DNA from: Artocarpus heterophyllus
Lineage: Eukaryota > Streptophyta > Magnoliopsida > Rosales > Moraceae
Assembly (NCBI GenBank): GCA_025403435.1
Contig: JAJQZP010000461.1
Coordinates: forward strand, 1-64,000
Direction: 5' to 3'
DNA length: 64,000 bases
Part shown: positions 1 to 12,167 of the stretch, piece after piece
Layout: each line of letters opens with the position of its first letter
How positions within the stretch are numbered: position 1 is the stretch's first letter
Program-made: the position numbers and the translations under genes
The notes under the pieces: generated by a model
Told to the model about the DNA's origin: nothing
Seen by the model: only the letters and a program-made list of their open reading frames with translations
The model's database searches: none

Positions 1-918
1 ATAAAAAAAATTATTACAATATAAATTATCTATATATAATTTTTAAATTAATATTTTTTTAATCATTCTCTAATATACCTAATATCTAAACACTAAGATT
101 CTCAATTTTGATTTAAATATCTGCTTATTTTAGCTCTCTCAAGTAATTTTTTATACCGTTTAAAAAATTTTTTTACTCTTTTTTATGAGTCGTTCTTTAA
201 AAAAAAAAAAAAAGCGTCTTGATATTCAATTTGTTTTTTTTAGGTTAATTCAGCTGAACGTTCATTGTAAACATAGTTCAATTTTTTACATTAGTTTGTT
301 TCAATTATTTTTTAATATATTTTTATGTTGTTGTGGTTTTTGCATTAAAAGCCATAGTTCAATTTTAATTGCAAAACACTATTTAAATTAGTTTTTCCCC
401 CTTAATATACTTGGTTTGCGATGGTCTCATGTGGCAATTTCACTATAATTGCGATAAAAGTGGATTTTGACTGTTTTAGATCAATCAAAAAAATATAGGG
501 CCTTTGATCCAAAATAGAATATGAAGATTGAAATAGCTCGCAAAAAGGGAAAAAATGAAGATTGAAAGCATTTGTGACTTGTAAGCAAATAAGTAACTAT
601 CCAATTGTTTCTTATCTGCCTTTAGCATTTGTCATATTTATCCACTTGTACTTTTATTTGGACATGAATTTTTTACGCTCTTTTTTTTAACAATTAATTT
701 TTGTTAATTGATAAATTCCAATTAAAACAAAAAGAGATGGGCTATCAGGGAAGGTGCACCGTGCACGATGATCGAAGATCATAAACTGATAGTTTGACTC
801 TCAGATAAAATTTGACGCTGTTTCTGTATCCGCTAAAGTCACTTCATCATGAGATTTGTTATTTGTTAATCCCAGCCACTCATCCTGGTCTACTTCAATA
901 TTTCAGATTAAAACTTCA

Positions 919-1049
919 AGGTGTTTGCTATTGTGGGAGTCGTTTTAACAGTAGTATAAAATTTATATGCAGTAATTTTTGTTTACTTGTAAGGCTTTAT
1001 ACTATTCATAATTAAGTTTGTGGTGGAAAACCACCTTTAGCCAAACAAG
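919..1049. mobile_element. MITE copy, main family (degenerate)
   Basis: It starts AAGGTGTTTG and ends CCAAACAAG. Inside is the family core (a TATAAAATTTATATGCAGTA-like stretch, then a GGCTTTATACTATTCATAA stretch). No open frame. Boundaries are approximate. Confidence 0.45.
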
Positions 1050-2792
1050 AGGTTTCAATGAATATTTTACGGAAAAAAAAAGCTTTATTATGGGTATAGA
1101 AAAAATAATAATCTACTAATAAGAATTGTCTTCTAGCTATTATATTTGTAAAAAAAAAATATTTTCTAATATCATATTTAAAAATATATATATAATTTTG
1201 ATTAAATTTAACCGTTAGAAATATAATCCTGTAGTAGGGTGACAGACAAAAATTGTACTAATGCTTAATATAATTGAGATATTGATATTCTTTTCTTTTG
1301 AGTTGCCTTCACTCCATCATTTGTGGTAACAAAAAATATATAAATGTAAAAATAAGTCCCTACAAGCATTGATAAAGGAAGTAGCATACTGCATTTCAGT
1401 AATATATAATAATGATAATAAACGGTCTTTAGTTGCTCTTTATTTTCATAAATGCTGGTAAAGTGAAAGTAATTCACATGAGTGCACGTGTAACTTATGC
1501 ATTTTAATTATAATATGATATGATATAATATGACAATTGGACATGGCCAAAACCACTTATAGCCCACATCCCAACTAAAGATTGTACGTGTTTTTATATA
1601 ATTATCAATGAAGTACAGCTTACTACAGCTGCTCATGTGTTTTTCTCTCTCTATTCCATCGTTTTTCGACGTACTAGTATTTTCTTTCTCTTCGAGAAAA
1701 ACAAAAAAAAAGGGGCAAAATTTAACTCTTAATTTGTGCTTTTTTTATATGATGGGATTAAAAAAAATACTGTAAAATTAGAACAAAATTTCTGATGATC
1801 AGATCGAATTCATGTGTTTTTTTACTATATTAATTAGAATTTATCAAATTAAATAAAATATAACAATTTAAAGTTGTTTCTTATTATTTGGTGCGTCAGG
1901 TTCATGACCCACCAAGGGTTTTATGCAGTTCATGTGCGCATGCCCATCTATAGTAAATTGTACGTAATGAATGGATATGTTTTGTCACTTTCTTGTTATT
2001 GCAATTTTCTGTCACCCATCAATATAATTGTAATTAGACTAGGTGTCGCGCTCTGATTGGGTGTTGTGATGTATGTTTGAATCCATTGGCAAATGAAAGG
2101 AAATCATGAACGTAACATTCTAGATAATAGTTATCCTAAAAGAAATTTGAGCGTCTTCGAGATAAATTTTAGACGGGTCTCACGTGAGTCTCGAGCTTAG
2201 TCCATTCATCGAACGTGCATCTAACGTGTGGCATTTGTTCGGACATAAAACTAATGTTTACAGACCCAAACTTTTGGACTTTGACGTCTTTACCCACAAA
2301 CTTCCGTTTAACAAGTCGGTTTGATTTTATAATAATATAAAATTTATATAATACAATACAATAAAAAATTATTACACTATAAAACTTTTATAAATTATTA
2401 TTTTTGAACTTTTTTTTCATTTCAAACCCATATTAATATTAGTGTTCCAGCACAAAACACTTCACTAAATGACACAATTTTAACTCTTAATGTATGTAAA
2501 TAGTATATATCGAAAAATATTTAAGTATCATGACATTTTTAAAATCACGTAGTCATTTTTAAACACTTGAATTTTAACTTTAGTTCATTTTTTTTTATTT
2601 TTTTCTTCTTCTCTTTCTTTTTGTTTAGTTTTTCGTTATCTTGATGTTGTTTCGTGTTTTTTTTTATGTCATTTTATACCAAAATAAATTTCATTTAATC
2701 TACATGGGCTATGTACTTAACATTATTATATTTTGGTCTATTTATTTTTAATCTCAATAGATGGTGGGTTTTCCCTCCTTCCACATGTAATA

Positions 2793-2930
2793 AGGTGCTT
2801 GGAAGAGTAAGTTTGAACTATGAACAGTGTAAATCTCTTACATATTACAGTAAAAAGCTACAATATAAATCTCTCATATTCTACAATTTTCAAACCTAAA
2901 CCGATGGTTTAAACTACTCTCTCAAATGAA
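2793..2930. mobile_element. MITE copy, main family
   Basis: It starts AAGGTGCTTGGAAGAGT and ends near ACTCTCTCAAA. It carries two copies of the subterminal core (GTAAATCTCTTACATATTACAG and ATAAATCTCTCATATTCTACA types). Non-coding and shorter than 150 bp. Confidence 0.5.
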
Positions 2931-3339
2931 TGATAAGTTGTTGCAAAGTCTTCCATATTGTTTAGCTACTTGTTAAATTAACAACGGAAAGCTCGTGTTC
3001 ACTCCATGTGAAGTGTAAGATCCCAGGTCGTACCAAAAATTTTCAAATATAATTCAAGCTCAACTGCAATTCTACCAGAATCAAATCCTCATTTAACGAA
3101 AAGTTAATAAAATATGGTACATGTATGTAACAATTTAGAATTTCAGAGGGCAAGTTCTTGAAGGCCAAAAAGTTTGTGGACAACAATGCTAAAACTATTT
3201 GAATTGATAATTTAAATCCGCCAAATGCTTTTTTTTTCCTATTTTTTTAATTAAAGGGGACATAGAACTATCCTTACGTTAAGAACGTAATTGAAAGCGG
3301 AACAAATGTTGTATTCATAAGCCCATTATTTGACTGAGT

Positions 3340-3496
3340 GATAAAAATCACAGTTTTTATCACAAATTTAGTTATAAACAATGTAAAACTTTTACATGCT
3401 ATAATAATAATAAAAAAATTATTATAATATAAAATTTTCACATATTACAGTAAAAATAGTTTTAACCAATAGATTTTATTATCCTTTTAAACGCCT
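3340..3496. mobile_element. MITE copy, main family
   Basis: Two core motifs are present (GTAAAACTTTTACATGCTATA and ATAAAATTTTCACATATTACAG), followed by TTTTAACCAATAG and a terminal TTTAAACGCCTC. The left end is poorly preserved. Confidence 0.5.
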
Positions 3497-3906
3497 CTGA
3501 TTTTTTTTCTTTGCAGTTTTGCCATCATTGGAAGGCAACAAAAGAGGGGGGGAAAAGGACAAACTTAAAGGACCTATTCACTGTACATAGTCGACTTCAC
3601 GAGTTGTACCACATATATCCTCATGTTTGGTGACCAGAAAGATTGATGCATTATATGTGACTCACGTGGAAGGTGAGAGGTTTGTTTGTCTTTTACTCCT
3701 GTTTAAACGGTACCATTTACGATGCGACTGTTTTGTCTGCCAAAGTACCATGTGCATACAATCTAATTCACTGTATTTTGTAACCTTATGAGGTAGTGTT
3801 AGACGGTTTGGATTGTTAGTTCGTGGAGTCAGTTAGGATTTGAATATTGAAGCAATTTAAGTTTTATAAAAAAAAATATGATATTAAAATTGGTTTAAAC
3901 TTAAAA

Positions 3907-4091
3907 AGATGTTTGGTAAAATTAATTTGGATTAAAACTTTTATTTATTATAATTTAAAGTTTTCATATCCTATAATAATTACAAAAATAAAAGTTACAA
4001 AATAAAACTTTCATATGCCATAGTTTTTAATTTTAATCATATTTTTTAAATATTATTTAAGTTATTTAATTTAAACTAGTGTTATCAAACA
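3907..4091. mobile_element. MITE copy, main family (degenerate)
   Basis: It starts AAGATGTTTGGTAAAATTAA and ends near GTGTTATCAAACA. Core-like stretches (TTTAAAGTTTTCATATCCTATA, AATAAAACTTTCATATGCCATA) lie between. Non-coding. Confidence 0.45.
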
Positions 4092-4367
4092 GATTGACGT
4101 GTTTTTGAATACCAAAATACGATAAAAAAAAAACCAAAATATAAAAAATATAAAATTGACTAAACTTGTTTCCCTTCCGACTCTTTTTTAACGACGACAT
4201 GGTTGCACAATGGAATTTTCTCTCTTCTGTAATGGGTTTGGCTTGCTTCCACACATGTCCCATAGCCGTAGCCACTTTCTAGAAAGCAAAATATATATAG
4301 TTGTTTTATTGTCTAGCTTTGAGAAAGTGTTTCAACAAATATTTGCTACTAATTTTCTATGTATAGG

Positions 4368-4710
4368 AAAACTAGACGAATTGATGAAATATGAGACTAA
4401 GAAACTTTTGCCCGAGAAGAATGATAATGTTAATTTTGGATCGATATATGGTATTAATATTCTATATTACAACTAGACGAATTGATGAAATATGAGACTT
4501 TTGTCCCAAAAAAAAAAAAAGACGATGTTAATTTTGTTTAAAGTATATGTTAATTCTTGGATCGAAATATTTGGTACTAATTTTGTTATATTAAAACTAG
4601 ATGAATTTATGAAATATGAAACTTTTGTCCCAGAAAAAAAAATGACAATGTTAATTTTGTTTAAAGTAGATGTTAGTTCATTGATTGAAATATTTGGTAA
4701 TAATTTTCTC
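4368..4710 (+). repeat. tandem repeat, three units of about 100-124 bp
   Basis: Three head-to-tail units begin at about 4368, 4469 and 4593. Each starts AACTAGAYGAATTKATGAAA, then has ACTTTTGYCC, an A-rich run, GTTAATTTTG, and a GATYGAAATATTTGG segment ending in an AATTTT block. A partial unit end lies at 4320-4367, and a decayed start may follow at 4735. Similar short frames stay open in two units, but nothing suggests a real protein. Confidence 0.65.
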
Positions 4711-5325
4711 TCTCGCTGTGTGGTGGGGTAAACAGATCAATTAATGGAAAAAATGAAAAATATTAATTTTGAATTTGCAATTAGGAGTTTGCTAATGAAA
4801 TATTTAAAGTAGTAAGAATATCTTAAATCATTTAAAATGTAGAAAACGCATGTGAAAAGTGATGAGCCGACAGAGGGCAATGCATGCATGTCAATTATAT
4901 ACGGACTTGATATTTCTAATCCTATTGGACTCTAGATTAATATATATTTTATTTATATGAAAAAGTTGGTATATATTCAGGAAAAAGCTTGGAGCTTACC
5001 ATCGGAATAATCGAAGACATAAAAAAAAAAGGAAAAAAAAGTGTATCTTAATTAACGGCAAGAAGCCACGTTCTCTTCACATGGAATAACGCACTTACAC
5101 GTGCAAGTCATACACATGATCATCTCAAATTATAATGCAGAATAAAATATATTATAGAATGTTTAGCCGCACAACTAGCCTTTTGTTTATAATTCTTATC
5201 TGGATTAATTATTGGCACGGATTATAATATGACATTATAAATAGAGTTCCACACAAAAACTTTAGCAAAGAATGGTTTTGTATGCTAGAATGATCACCTC
5301 CACTCACATGCTCTTGTATTCTATT

Positions 5326-5502
5326 AGGGTGTTTGGAAGAGTGATGGGAACCAGTGGTGGAAATCACTTTTACTGTAGCATGTGAGAGTTTTATATTATA
5401 GCATATTTTTTTTATTATTACTGTAACATGTGAGAGCTTTATACTGTTTATAACTGAGATTGTGGTGAGAACTGAGTGGTTCCACCACTGCCAAACACCC
5501 CT
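5326..5502. mobile_element. MITE with clear terminal inverted repeats
   Basis: The ends are AGGGTGTTTGG and CCAAACACCCCT, a 10-bp inverted repeat (GGGTGTTTGG) bracketing about 175 bp of non-coding DNA. Inside are two core copies (ACTGTAGCATGTGAGAGTTT and ACTGTAACATGTGAGAGCTT, reverse orientation relative to most copies). Flanks are TTA and CTA, which could be a decayed 3-bp duplication of PIF/Harbinger (Tourist) type; the class is inferred. Confidence 0.65.
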
Positions 5503-6610
5503 ATATATATTTCTTTTGTTTATTTTTGTTGGTCCAGCCTTTTCTTTAATGGGTTTGTTGAGTTATGGCTGAAACTGCACCGAGCCAAATGCATTGCCCT
5601 TTGAGGAAGAAGATATAAAGCAGTGACACACACACATATATATATATATATATGTATATATTGTTACGAAAATAATGCGATAGAAACAAAAACAAAAACA
5701 TACAAATTTACGTAAAAATCTAAGATAGAAAAAACTACGGGCTAAAGAGAAGAAAATTACTAAACTCGAAAAAGATTATAAGACGGTGATGATTAAAGCG
5801 GCTAAAAATCGATAATAGCAAACTCTAATGTAATACATAATATTATAGGCATAAATATGTGATACAACCTAATGGGCGCAAAATATAAACTAAACGGCCT
5901 AAATCTCATGAAAAATCTCATATTTTTTTTTCATCATAATTATCGCACCACGAATTTTTTGGGTCAAGCTAAACTGAATTCAATCAACATACTGTAACAT
6001 ATATATATATAGATATATTATGTGTTTGTTGGTGTATACATATGGTGTTTGAATAATGCAAGTCATTCACATGCCTCATTCACATGCCTATAGAAAGAAA
6101 AAAAGGCAGCTCTTCATGTCAAAAGGGAATTTTAAGCTATCTATAGTGGTTGCTTGGAAGCTTCATGTCGGATCTTTGAAAGATTCATTCAATTATAAGC
6201 AGGTGTTCAAACAAACTGGATTAAGATTAGGTGACCTTGAGTTATTTATGTTTCTCAGCCTGAAAAAATTCAAATAATATTATCTTTGTCGCGAAGCAAG
6301 AGGGATGGTTAAATATGTTTTTCCGTGTCTTACTTTTGAGGGATTCAAAATCCCACCCCATTCGTACATCTTTGACTTTAGTTCTCACTGCCCACGACGA
6401 ACGGCCCACAATAAAACTGGGTTGGGCCATGCCACTATTCACGTCAAACTTCAAGCTTGTAGGCCCGCCCAACAAACTGTAACAAATGAACATTGTCATA
6501 TGAGTGTTCAATGCTTGGGTGTTGTGGGTGATGATTGTTGGTTCTCGACAAGATTTTAGATCCGAGTCAGTTTCAATATAATAAATAGAATATATAGGTA
6601 ATACCTTTAT

Positions 6611-6738
6611 AGGGTATTTAGAAATTACGGTTCAAACTATAATGTGCAGTCTAAATTAATTTTACTACGATATTTTTTTTCACAAAATTTGTAATGTTTC
6701 TCAAACTATTAGTCTAAATTGAGTTTCAAAACGCCCTA
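6611..6738. mobile_element. probable MITE, short inverted ends
   Basis: It begins AGGGTATTTAGAAATTACGG and ends TTTCAAAACGCCCT, imperfect inverted ends around about 128 bp of non-coding sequence. The inside resembles the main MITE family only loosely. Confidence 0.4.
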
Positions 6739-7123
6739 TTCATAAAGAATTCACATGTCGCATGGATATGTACCGGCTCTTTAGATCTACCTGGATATGC
6801 GACCCTCAACCCCTATAAAAAAGGGATTACTTCAAGTGAGTTGTCTTTGGTACACCATTTTTGCAATATAAATGGTAAGTCTGTCTCTCTTATTCAGAGT
6901 TACTTATATGAGTTGTTATACATTGATTGTGACTTGAAACTAACTACTCTTAATTTCCCCTTCAACTTGCTTAGACCAGGGAACTTCATAGAGTAGATGA
7001 CCATACAGAAAAGAAAACCAATCAAAGAGCAAGACCATGATGAGTATAGTGGCTTACTTGTGATTGCCCATTTAGGGGTCCACTTTTGGAGGAGAAAAAT
7101 CCATAGAAATCCATCCATGGATT

Positions 7124-8044
7124 TTAAACAAGCTCAATCTGATTACAAATCCCATTCACATTCTCTGCTGAAGAATCTGATGTGCAGCTTTTGATAAAAA
7201 AGCAACAAGCAATTGTGTCAAGCACAACAATGATGGAATATAGATAAGCAATCAACAATCCCTCCAAAGCCATTGACAGACATGGTCTTTCCTTAAGATG
7301 ATAGGATCTTACAAGCCTGAAGCAGAACAAGGCCTCTACAGAAGCAAGGCCCAGATTGGTCGGGAAGGCCCAAGAGATCAGAGCCGTTGAATTCCTACCC
7401 TTTCGCAACAAGTAAGCTTTGTATATGGCTTTATAGCCATAACAATTCTCCATTCCTGCCACAACCAAAGCCAAGTTGCAAAGGAGTGTTATGTTGGTCA
7501 CAAAGGCATAGAGAACAAGTCCACAAATTGTTCGTAATACGGCATCGAAAAATCCGAAAGGGCCAAAGGAACTAAAGATTCTCAAGAGGAGAAAGATGGA
7601 AGTTGTGTTGATGGAGATGTAAAGGATTATGTTGAAGAGTTTTGTTAGGAAGAGGGGCTTGTAAAGGGACAAGCAAAAAAAAGGGGGGGTTTGAGAAGAA
7701 GGTACTTTGTGGGGATTTAAATGTTGGATTACCGACGCCTTCGCGATGAGAAGAGAGGAGAGAGCAAAGGGTATGATGAAGATTGAGGAAGAAAAAAAGG
7801 TGAACTTGTGGTTGGGGAAAAAGGTGAATTTTGATGAGATAGAAAATCTAGAAGCATGAAGGAGTGATATATCATAAGAGCTGAAAAGGGGTTGTGAGAT
7901 AAGAACTGAGGATGAAAAGGGAAGCAAGAGAAGCACCGGGGTGGTGGTGAAATACTGAAAATGTTTCAGAAAAGTTGAGACTGATTTCCTTATGATCATC
8001 TTTCCTGTTCTATCAATTGGATCAGATAGAAATTCTTCCCCCAT
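7124..8044 (-). CDS. uncharacterised plant multi-pass membrane protein
   Basis: An intronless frame of 306 residues. The frame is open 30 codons further upstream, but it begins with TTG and runs through a GA/CT microsatellite, so the first ATG (8044, protein start MGEEFLSDPID) was chosen. Several hydrophobic stretches suggest membrane segments near residues 30-50, 85-105, 135-160, 170-200 and 270-290. The layout (RKSVSTFLKHF then TTPVLLLLPFSSSVLIS near the N-terminus, YKPLFLTKLFN in the middle, a conserved GYKAIYKAYLLRKGR stretch) matches a large plant-only family of intronless membrane proteins of unknown function. The last 15 residues are hydrophilic. I cannot assign a biochemical role; location in an internal or plasma membrane is inferred from hydrophobicity only. 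Confidence 0.75.
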   Translation of the reverse strand: MGEEFLSDPIDRTGKMIIRKSVSTFLKHFQYFTTTPVLLLLPFSSSVLISQPLFSSYDISLLHASRFSISSKFTFFPNHKFTFFSSSIFIIPFALSSLLIAKASVIQHLNPHKVPSSQTPPFFCLSLYKPLFLTKLFNIILYISINTTSIFLLLRIFSSFGPFGFFDAVLRTICGLVLYAFVTNITLLCNLALVVAGMENCYGYKAIYKAYLLRKGRNSTALISWAFPTNLGLASVEALFCFRLVRSYHLKERPCLSMALEGLLIAYLYSIIVVLDTIACCFFIKSCTSDSSAENVNGICNQIELV

Positions 8045-10059
8045 GTAGGAGATTATAAGTGGGGTAATATGTGAATTTGTATGTTTGGATTTGGATATTA
8101 GAGAGAGAGAGAGAGAGAGATTGATATCTTTCAAGCCAAAATTTCAACTACCAGAAACTAACCACTAAAAACTGCCAAGATAGAGTTCTTTCTTCATATC
8201 TCTCTATAGTCATCAGAGCTCAACTTGAGTCTTATTTTCCCAAGTTTATCTTCAAAGCTGAAATACACAAGGAGATAAACCGACTCTTTTTTTTTTTTTT
8301 TTTTGTGGGGAACAAGAATTGCACTTCATTACTTCTCTTGGAGTGACGAAAGCAAACAAATGAAATTCCAACTTTGGTGGCCGTGGACGTGCCTCCTTTT
8401 CAAATGACTAATCCAAACATATGTGAAAAAAAGACTTTTAGTGGTGAGTAATACGTAGATTTCCACAAAGTTTATGATGAATTAATTAAACTTCAAACTT
8501 ATCTTGTATGGTTGTATTAGTTCAACGGTATTCATGCTTTAAAGGTGTAGCTATCAAGTAGGGTCCACAAAACGTTAGAGGATGCACAAAGACCAAACAT
8601 GTCATTAGGAAGTTTGAAAAGCGTTTATGTAGACATTTTATGAGATACCACCAGAAAAAACTCTTCTTCCTTTGAATGTGACCAAGCATACAAATACAGA
8701 TCTTATGGAAAATCTATTCTTTAAACTTCCAATTTCAGTCTCCGTTTGTGATTATGATATTCTCGACGGGGCTGAAACCCGTCAGGCCCCACATCGAATA
8801 GAGTAGAAATAGGGACAAAATCTTACCTTGAATTATGGAGGGACAAAGAATGTACTTTTCAAACTACCCCGTCCGATATTATAATCTTTATATATATTAT
8901 ATTAAATTGCTACATTTGATGAGAAGTTTTATAGCCTTATTGTTTAAATTTGATTTGCATATATTTAGAATTTAGTTTGTTAGATAAAACCTTTGATTTT
9001 GGTTGAAATTTATAGTAAATGTCAACTTTATTTTTGTTATAAACTGCTATAATTTCAAAATACATGGTTTCCTTTGACCCCGGCCACTTCTCATTAAGCA
9101 GGGATGATTTAAGGGGCCTAAGAATAGGGGCGGAAAATTATTCCTCACACCGCTTTGTTACCATCCTTAGTCTCTGCGTAGTTGATTTTTTTTTTTTTTT
9201 TTGACTTGCCTACAGGTGATTTCTATAATCCTCTTTGTGAGATTTTTTTTTTTCAATATTATTATTTTTACACAAAAAGGTATTTATTTGAATGCTTAAG
9301 CATTGATTAGCATAGTTCCATTTGAATACAATTTGCTTATAGTTTTATTCAAGTATTTCCTGAACAAAAGCTCTTTATTACACGTATTTTCAAAAGTTAG
9401 GGAAGGAAGAAGAGTGTTTCTACATTTTTTTAAGAAAACAATTATGGTAAGAGTTGTCCTATTTTCACTATCGGTTGGAACTATTAATTTAAACTATTGA
9501 GTTAACTTCTAAAATATAGATATGAATGGTATTTTTAAAAGTATTTTTAAATTAAATGATCATAACTTTTTAAAATCAAATAAATGATCAATTATCAATG
9601 ATAAACTTGAGTTTATCGAGTTTAATATTGATAATCTCAAAGAGTTGATTAGTTAAACTTAGTTTATTATTGATGAGCTCGTTGAGTTTATTTAAGAATG
9701 CCATAAAAAAAGCTACTCAACCCAATTTTCATAACTTGTTAAAGTTTATTTATGAGTGTTCATATTAAAAATTTACAACAAATATTATAAAATTATTTTC
9801 ATTTATAGATTAAACCGTTAAAATTTGATACAGTTACTACCATAAGTTTTTTTCTTTTTTTATTGGAGTTAAAAAATAAGGAAAAAAGATGGTTGCGATA
9901 GAGAGGAACATTTACGTGTGCTTGCAAGTCTTCCGGCTACTTACTTTCTTCTAAACGACGTCACTTCAAATGGAATATCACAATGGCGTCGTTTTGGGCA
10001 TTTCGCACTTCATAGTTGAGTTGAAGAACCCCGAGAACGGACCAGCGCAACCAGTCGTA
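8045..10059. other. intergenic, transposon remnants
   Basis: No gene was found. The segment 8766-8880 (GACGGGGCTGAAACCCGTC, later CTACCCCGTCCG) resembles 15,730-15,845 (CGGTGCCCGTCCC, later CTCCCCGTCCAGCC), so both are probably remnants of one GC-ended element family. Poly-T runs occur near 8288, 9187 and 9247. Confidence 0.4.
8100..8120. repeat. GA microsatellite upstream of the membrane-protein gene
   Basis: About ten GA dinucleotides, read as CT on the gene's strand. It lies in the likely 5' leader, about 60 bp upstream of the chosen ATG. Confidence 0.7.
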
Positions 10060-10065
10060 GATCAA

Positions 10066-10480
10066 CGTCTGATAAGAGAGAGAAAGCGCTAGAGAGAGAG
10101 AAACTTCGGAGGAAAGAGGAAGAAGAAGACGGAGCACCGAATCGCCGTCGCCTTCCGCTGATTCGTTTTGTCTCCGGCGACCACAAATTTTGAGTAACTT
10201 GCATCTGTTGAGGCTTTTTCTCCACCATAATCTTTCTTTTTGGTTTCTCTTTTTCTCAGATCTGTGCGAATCTAATCTGTCGTCGCGGTCGAAATTTCTG
10301 ATGAAAATGTCAAATTTCACTTTTTCTGGATTCCGAATTTTATACTTTCTCTTCGTTGCAATAATTTTTTGGTGGTGAAAATTCGTTAGAGAAAAATTGG
10401 ATCTTTCAAATTTGGAGGCAAGGATTGTTTAGATTCTCTAAGAATACGAGTTTATTGATTCAAAGGAAAATCGATAAGCT
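10066..10480 (+). promoter_or_regulatory. 5' leader of the TMEM230-like gene, homologous to the SnRK1 leader
   Basis: This stretch matches 20103-20660 in order. Shared blocks include GTCTGATAAGAGAG, TTCGGAGGAA, CCGAATCRCCGTCGCCTTC, TCGGCGACC, GAGGCTTTTTC, TTCTTTTTGGTT, AGATCT, GAAATTTCTGAT, TGTTTAGATYCT and TAAGAATACRAGTTTA. The SnRK1 copy has roughly 150 bp extra between the last two groups. It probably contains an untranslated exon and the start of a leader intron, because the ATG is still 500 bp downstream. The donor-like GTGAGG of the SnRK1 copy is TTGAGG here. Confidence 0.65.
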
Positions 10481-10976
10481 TTTTTTTCTTAGTTTTGCTA
10501 CAAAGTTTAGGATTTTATTATATAAGAGAAGTTCTAGTTTTGTATAGTTTGAGGTTATAGTATTTAGCTCGTCTAACACGAACTTAGCTTTCTGATATTT
10601 CACGTTTGACAATTATACTGTTTGAGGATTTATATTTTATTTTCTTTATTTTTTTTCCTCTAGTCTAGTTTTATGATGTCCGCAGAACCAAGTCAAGTTT
10701 ATTTTTTACATAGTGCAAAAAAAGGAGAATTTTGTACACAAAATCCCGTTCTCGGATTCATTCAAGTAGAGGCATTGCTCTAACCAGTTATTTTGATGTC
10801 GCTTTGTTCTTGATCTTAATCATTTTAGTTTATGTTACTTAGTTCTTGATCTTACGCCTTTGGCTTTTTACTTTCATTTTCAGTGCTTTTGCCTTTTCTT
10901 CTATATGTTTGAATTTTTATCAAAATCAGTTTGCTTGTGACTTGAAGGCTTTAGTTGGTTTTTGACATTCTTGGGC

Positions 10977-12167
10977 ATGGCTACAAGGCGCAATGTTCAA
11001 TACACCCGTCTTCCCAATGATGAGGATTATGATGACGATGGTAATGTGAGGCAATACGACCCTCGGTTTGACTACACACCAAAATCGTTCGATAAAATCC
11101 CCTGGAAATCCATTGCCCTTGCTCTTTTCCTGCTGTTTCTTGGATCAACTCTTCTCTTCCTTGCATATTTCATTCTCAGTGGTCATATGGGAGGGGAGCG
11201 GTCCCAAGCCTATGGCTTGCTAGCTTTGGGGATTCTCACCTTCCTCCCAGGTAAAACATTTTTCTTGCTTTTTCTAGGTATTGCCTGTTCAGTTGTGCTA
11301 TGCATACTCAGGGTCAGTTTGGTATTGCTTTCAAAGCCTTTAATGTCACCGTGTACGTCAAATGATGAAGTGGTGTGCTTGGTAAAAGTGCACAAAAGTA
11401 CTTTGCATAGACAGTAATGCACTCTTTCAGTTGCTTTAAGAAGCCAGGTACTTTAACTTTAGCAGAAGTAAAAGTAGTACTCCTTTCATGTAAAAATCCC
11501 AAATTATGTGACAATAACTTATCAAAATGTAACAAGCTACAAATAGTGGGCAGTCATTCATTATCTCATTTATTTGAACATGATAAATTTGTATGAGAGA
11601 CAGAAATTGATGTTGCATCGCTTGAACAGTTTAACGATTAAACGGCGTCATAAAAATTAGGATGATACATCTACTGCCACGATAATCCCTTTCACGACAA
11701 GTGATATTGCCTCTGTGCCACCAGATTCCACCACAACTACCATCATCCAATATCATAATCTTTCATCCAGGCGTTCATCATATTTGTCTGGCATAATCCC
11801 GATTGGCTGCTCTATCAGTGTGCTGCTGTGATTATCCATTCTGAACTTTGATGAGACACAATCTAGATTGTGAGAACTATGTATGATGGCAGAACTAAAA
11901 ACTAAAGTATCTTGCTTTTGTTTCTCGTGGGCATGTTTTTCTCGTAGGCCTATGTTTACCTTTCTCTTTATACTGTTTTAACAAACCTGAAATCAAATTT
12001 GTGCCAATGGACCACAAAAGCTATGTTAGTGGTATGAATTTGTTTAGGCCACTCATTTCAAACACGTTCCTCAACTTGTGTCTGCAGGCTTTTACGAGAC
12101 ACGGATTGCGTATTATTCCTGGAGAGGTGCCAAAGGATATCGCTTTGCTTCCATTCCTCGCTATTAA
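10977..12167 (+). CDS. TMEM230-like small membrane protein
   Basis: Two coding exons, 10977-11250 and 12088-12167 (phase 1), give 117 residues starting MATRRNVQYTRLP and ending FASIPRY. The donor is CCCAG|GTAAAA, the acceptor TCTGCAG|GCTTTT. An ATG five codons upstream is in frame, but MATRRN is the usual family start. A soluble acidic N-terminus is followed by a basic KSIALALFLLFLGSTLLFL helix (about residues 43-65), then a second hydrophobic stretch (about 77-95). The C-terminal GFYETRIAYYSWRGAKGYR motif is the hallmark of the TMEM230/C20orf30 family, found from animals to plants and linked in animals to endomembrane and secretory vesicles; the plant role is largely unknown. Length equals that of plant homologues. 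Its leader is homologous to that of the SnRK1 gene. Confidence 0.88.

Larger units (their letters stand above)
1..7123. other. gene-poor AT-rich region
   Basis: No convincing gene was found. Open frames here are below 90 codons, low in complexity and without splice or family support. The stretch holds several MITE copies of the window's main family (listed separately), a tandem repeat at about 4368-4710, an AT microsatellite near 5636-5660 and many A/T homopolymers. Confidence 0.6.

Noticed and set aside
8045..8134. 30 extra N-terminal codons on the membrane-protein gene
   Set aside because: The frame begins with TTG and runs over a CT microsatellite; the first ATG is at 8044.
9961..10320. 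119-codon minus-strand frame
   Set aside because: Antisense to the leader of the TMEM230-like gene, explained by the GC-rich untranslated exon.
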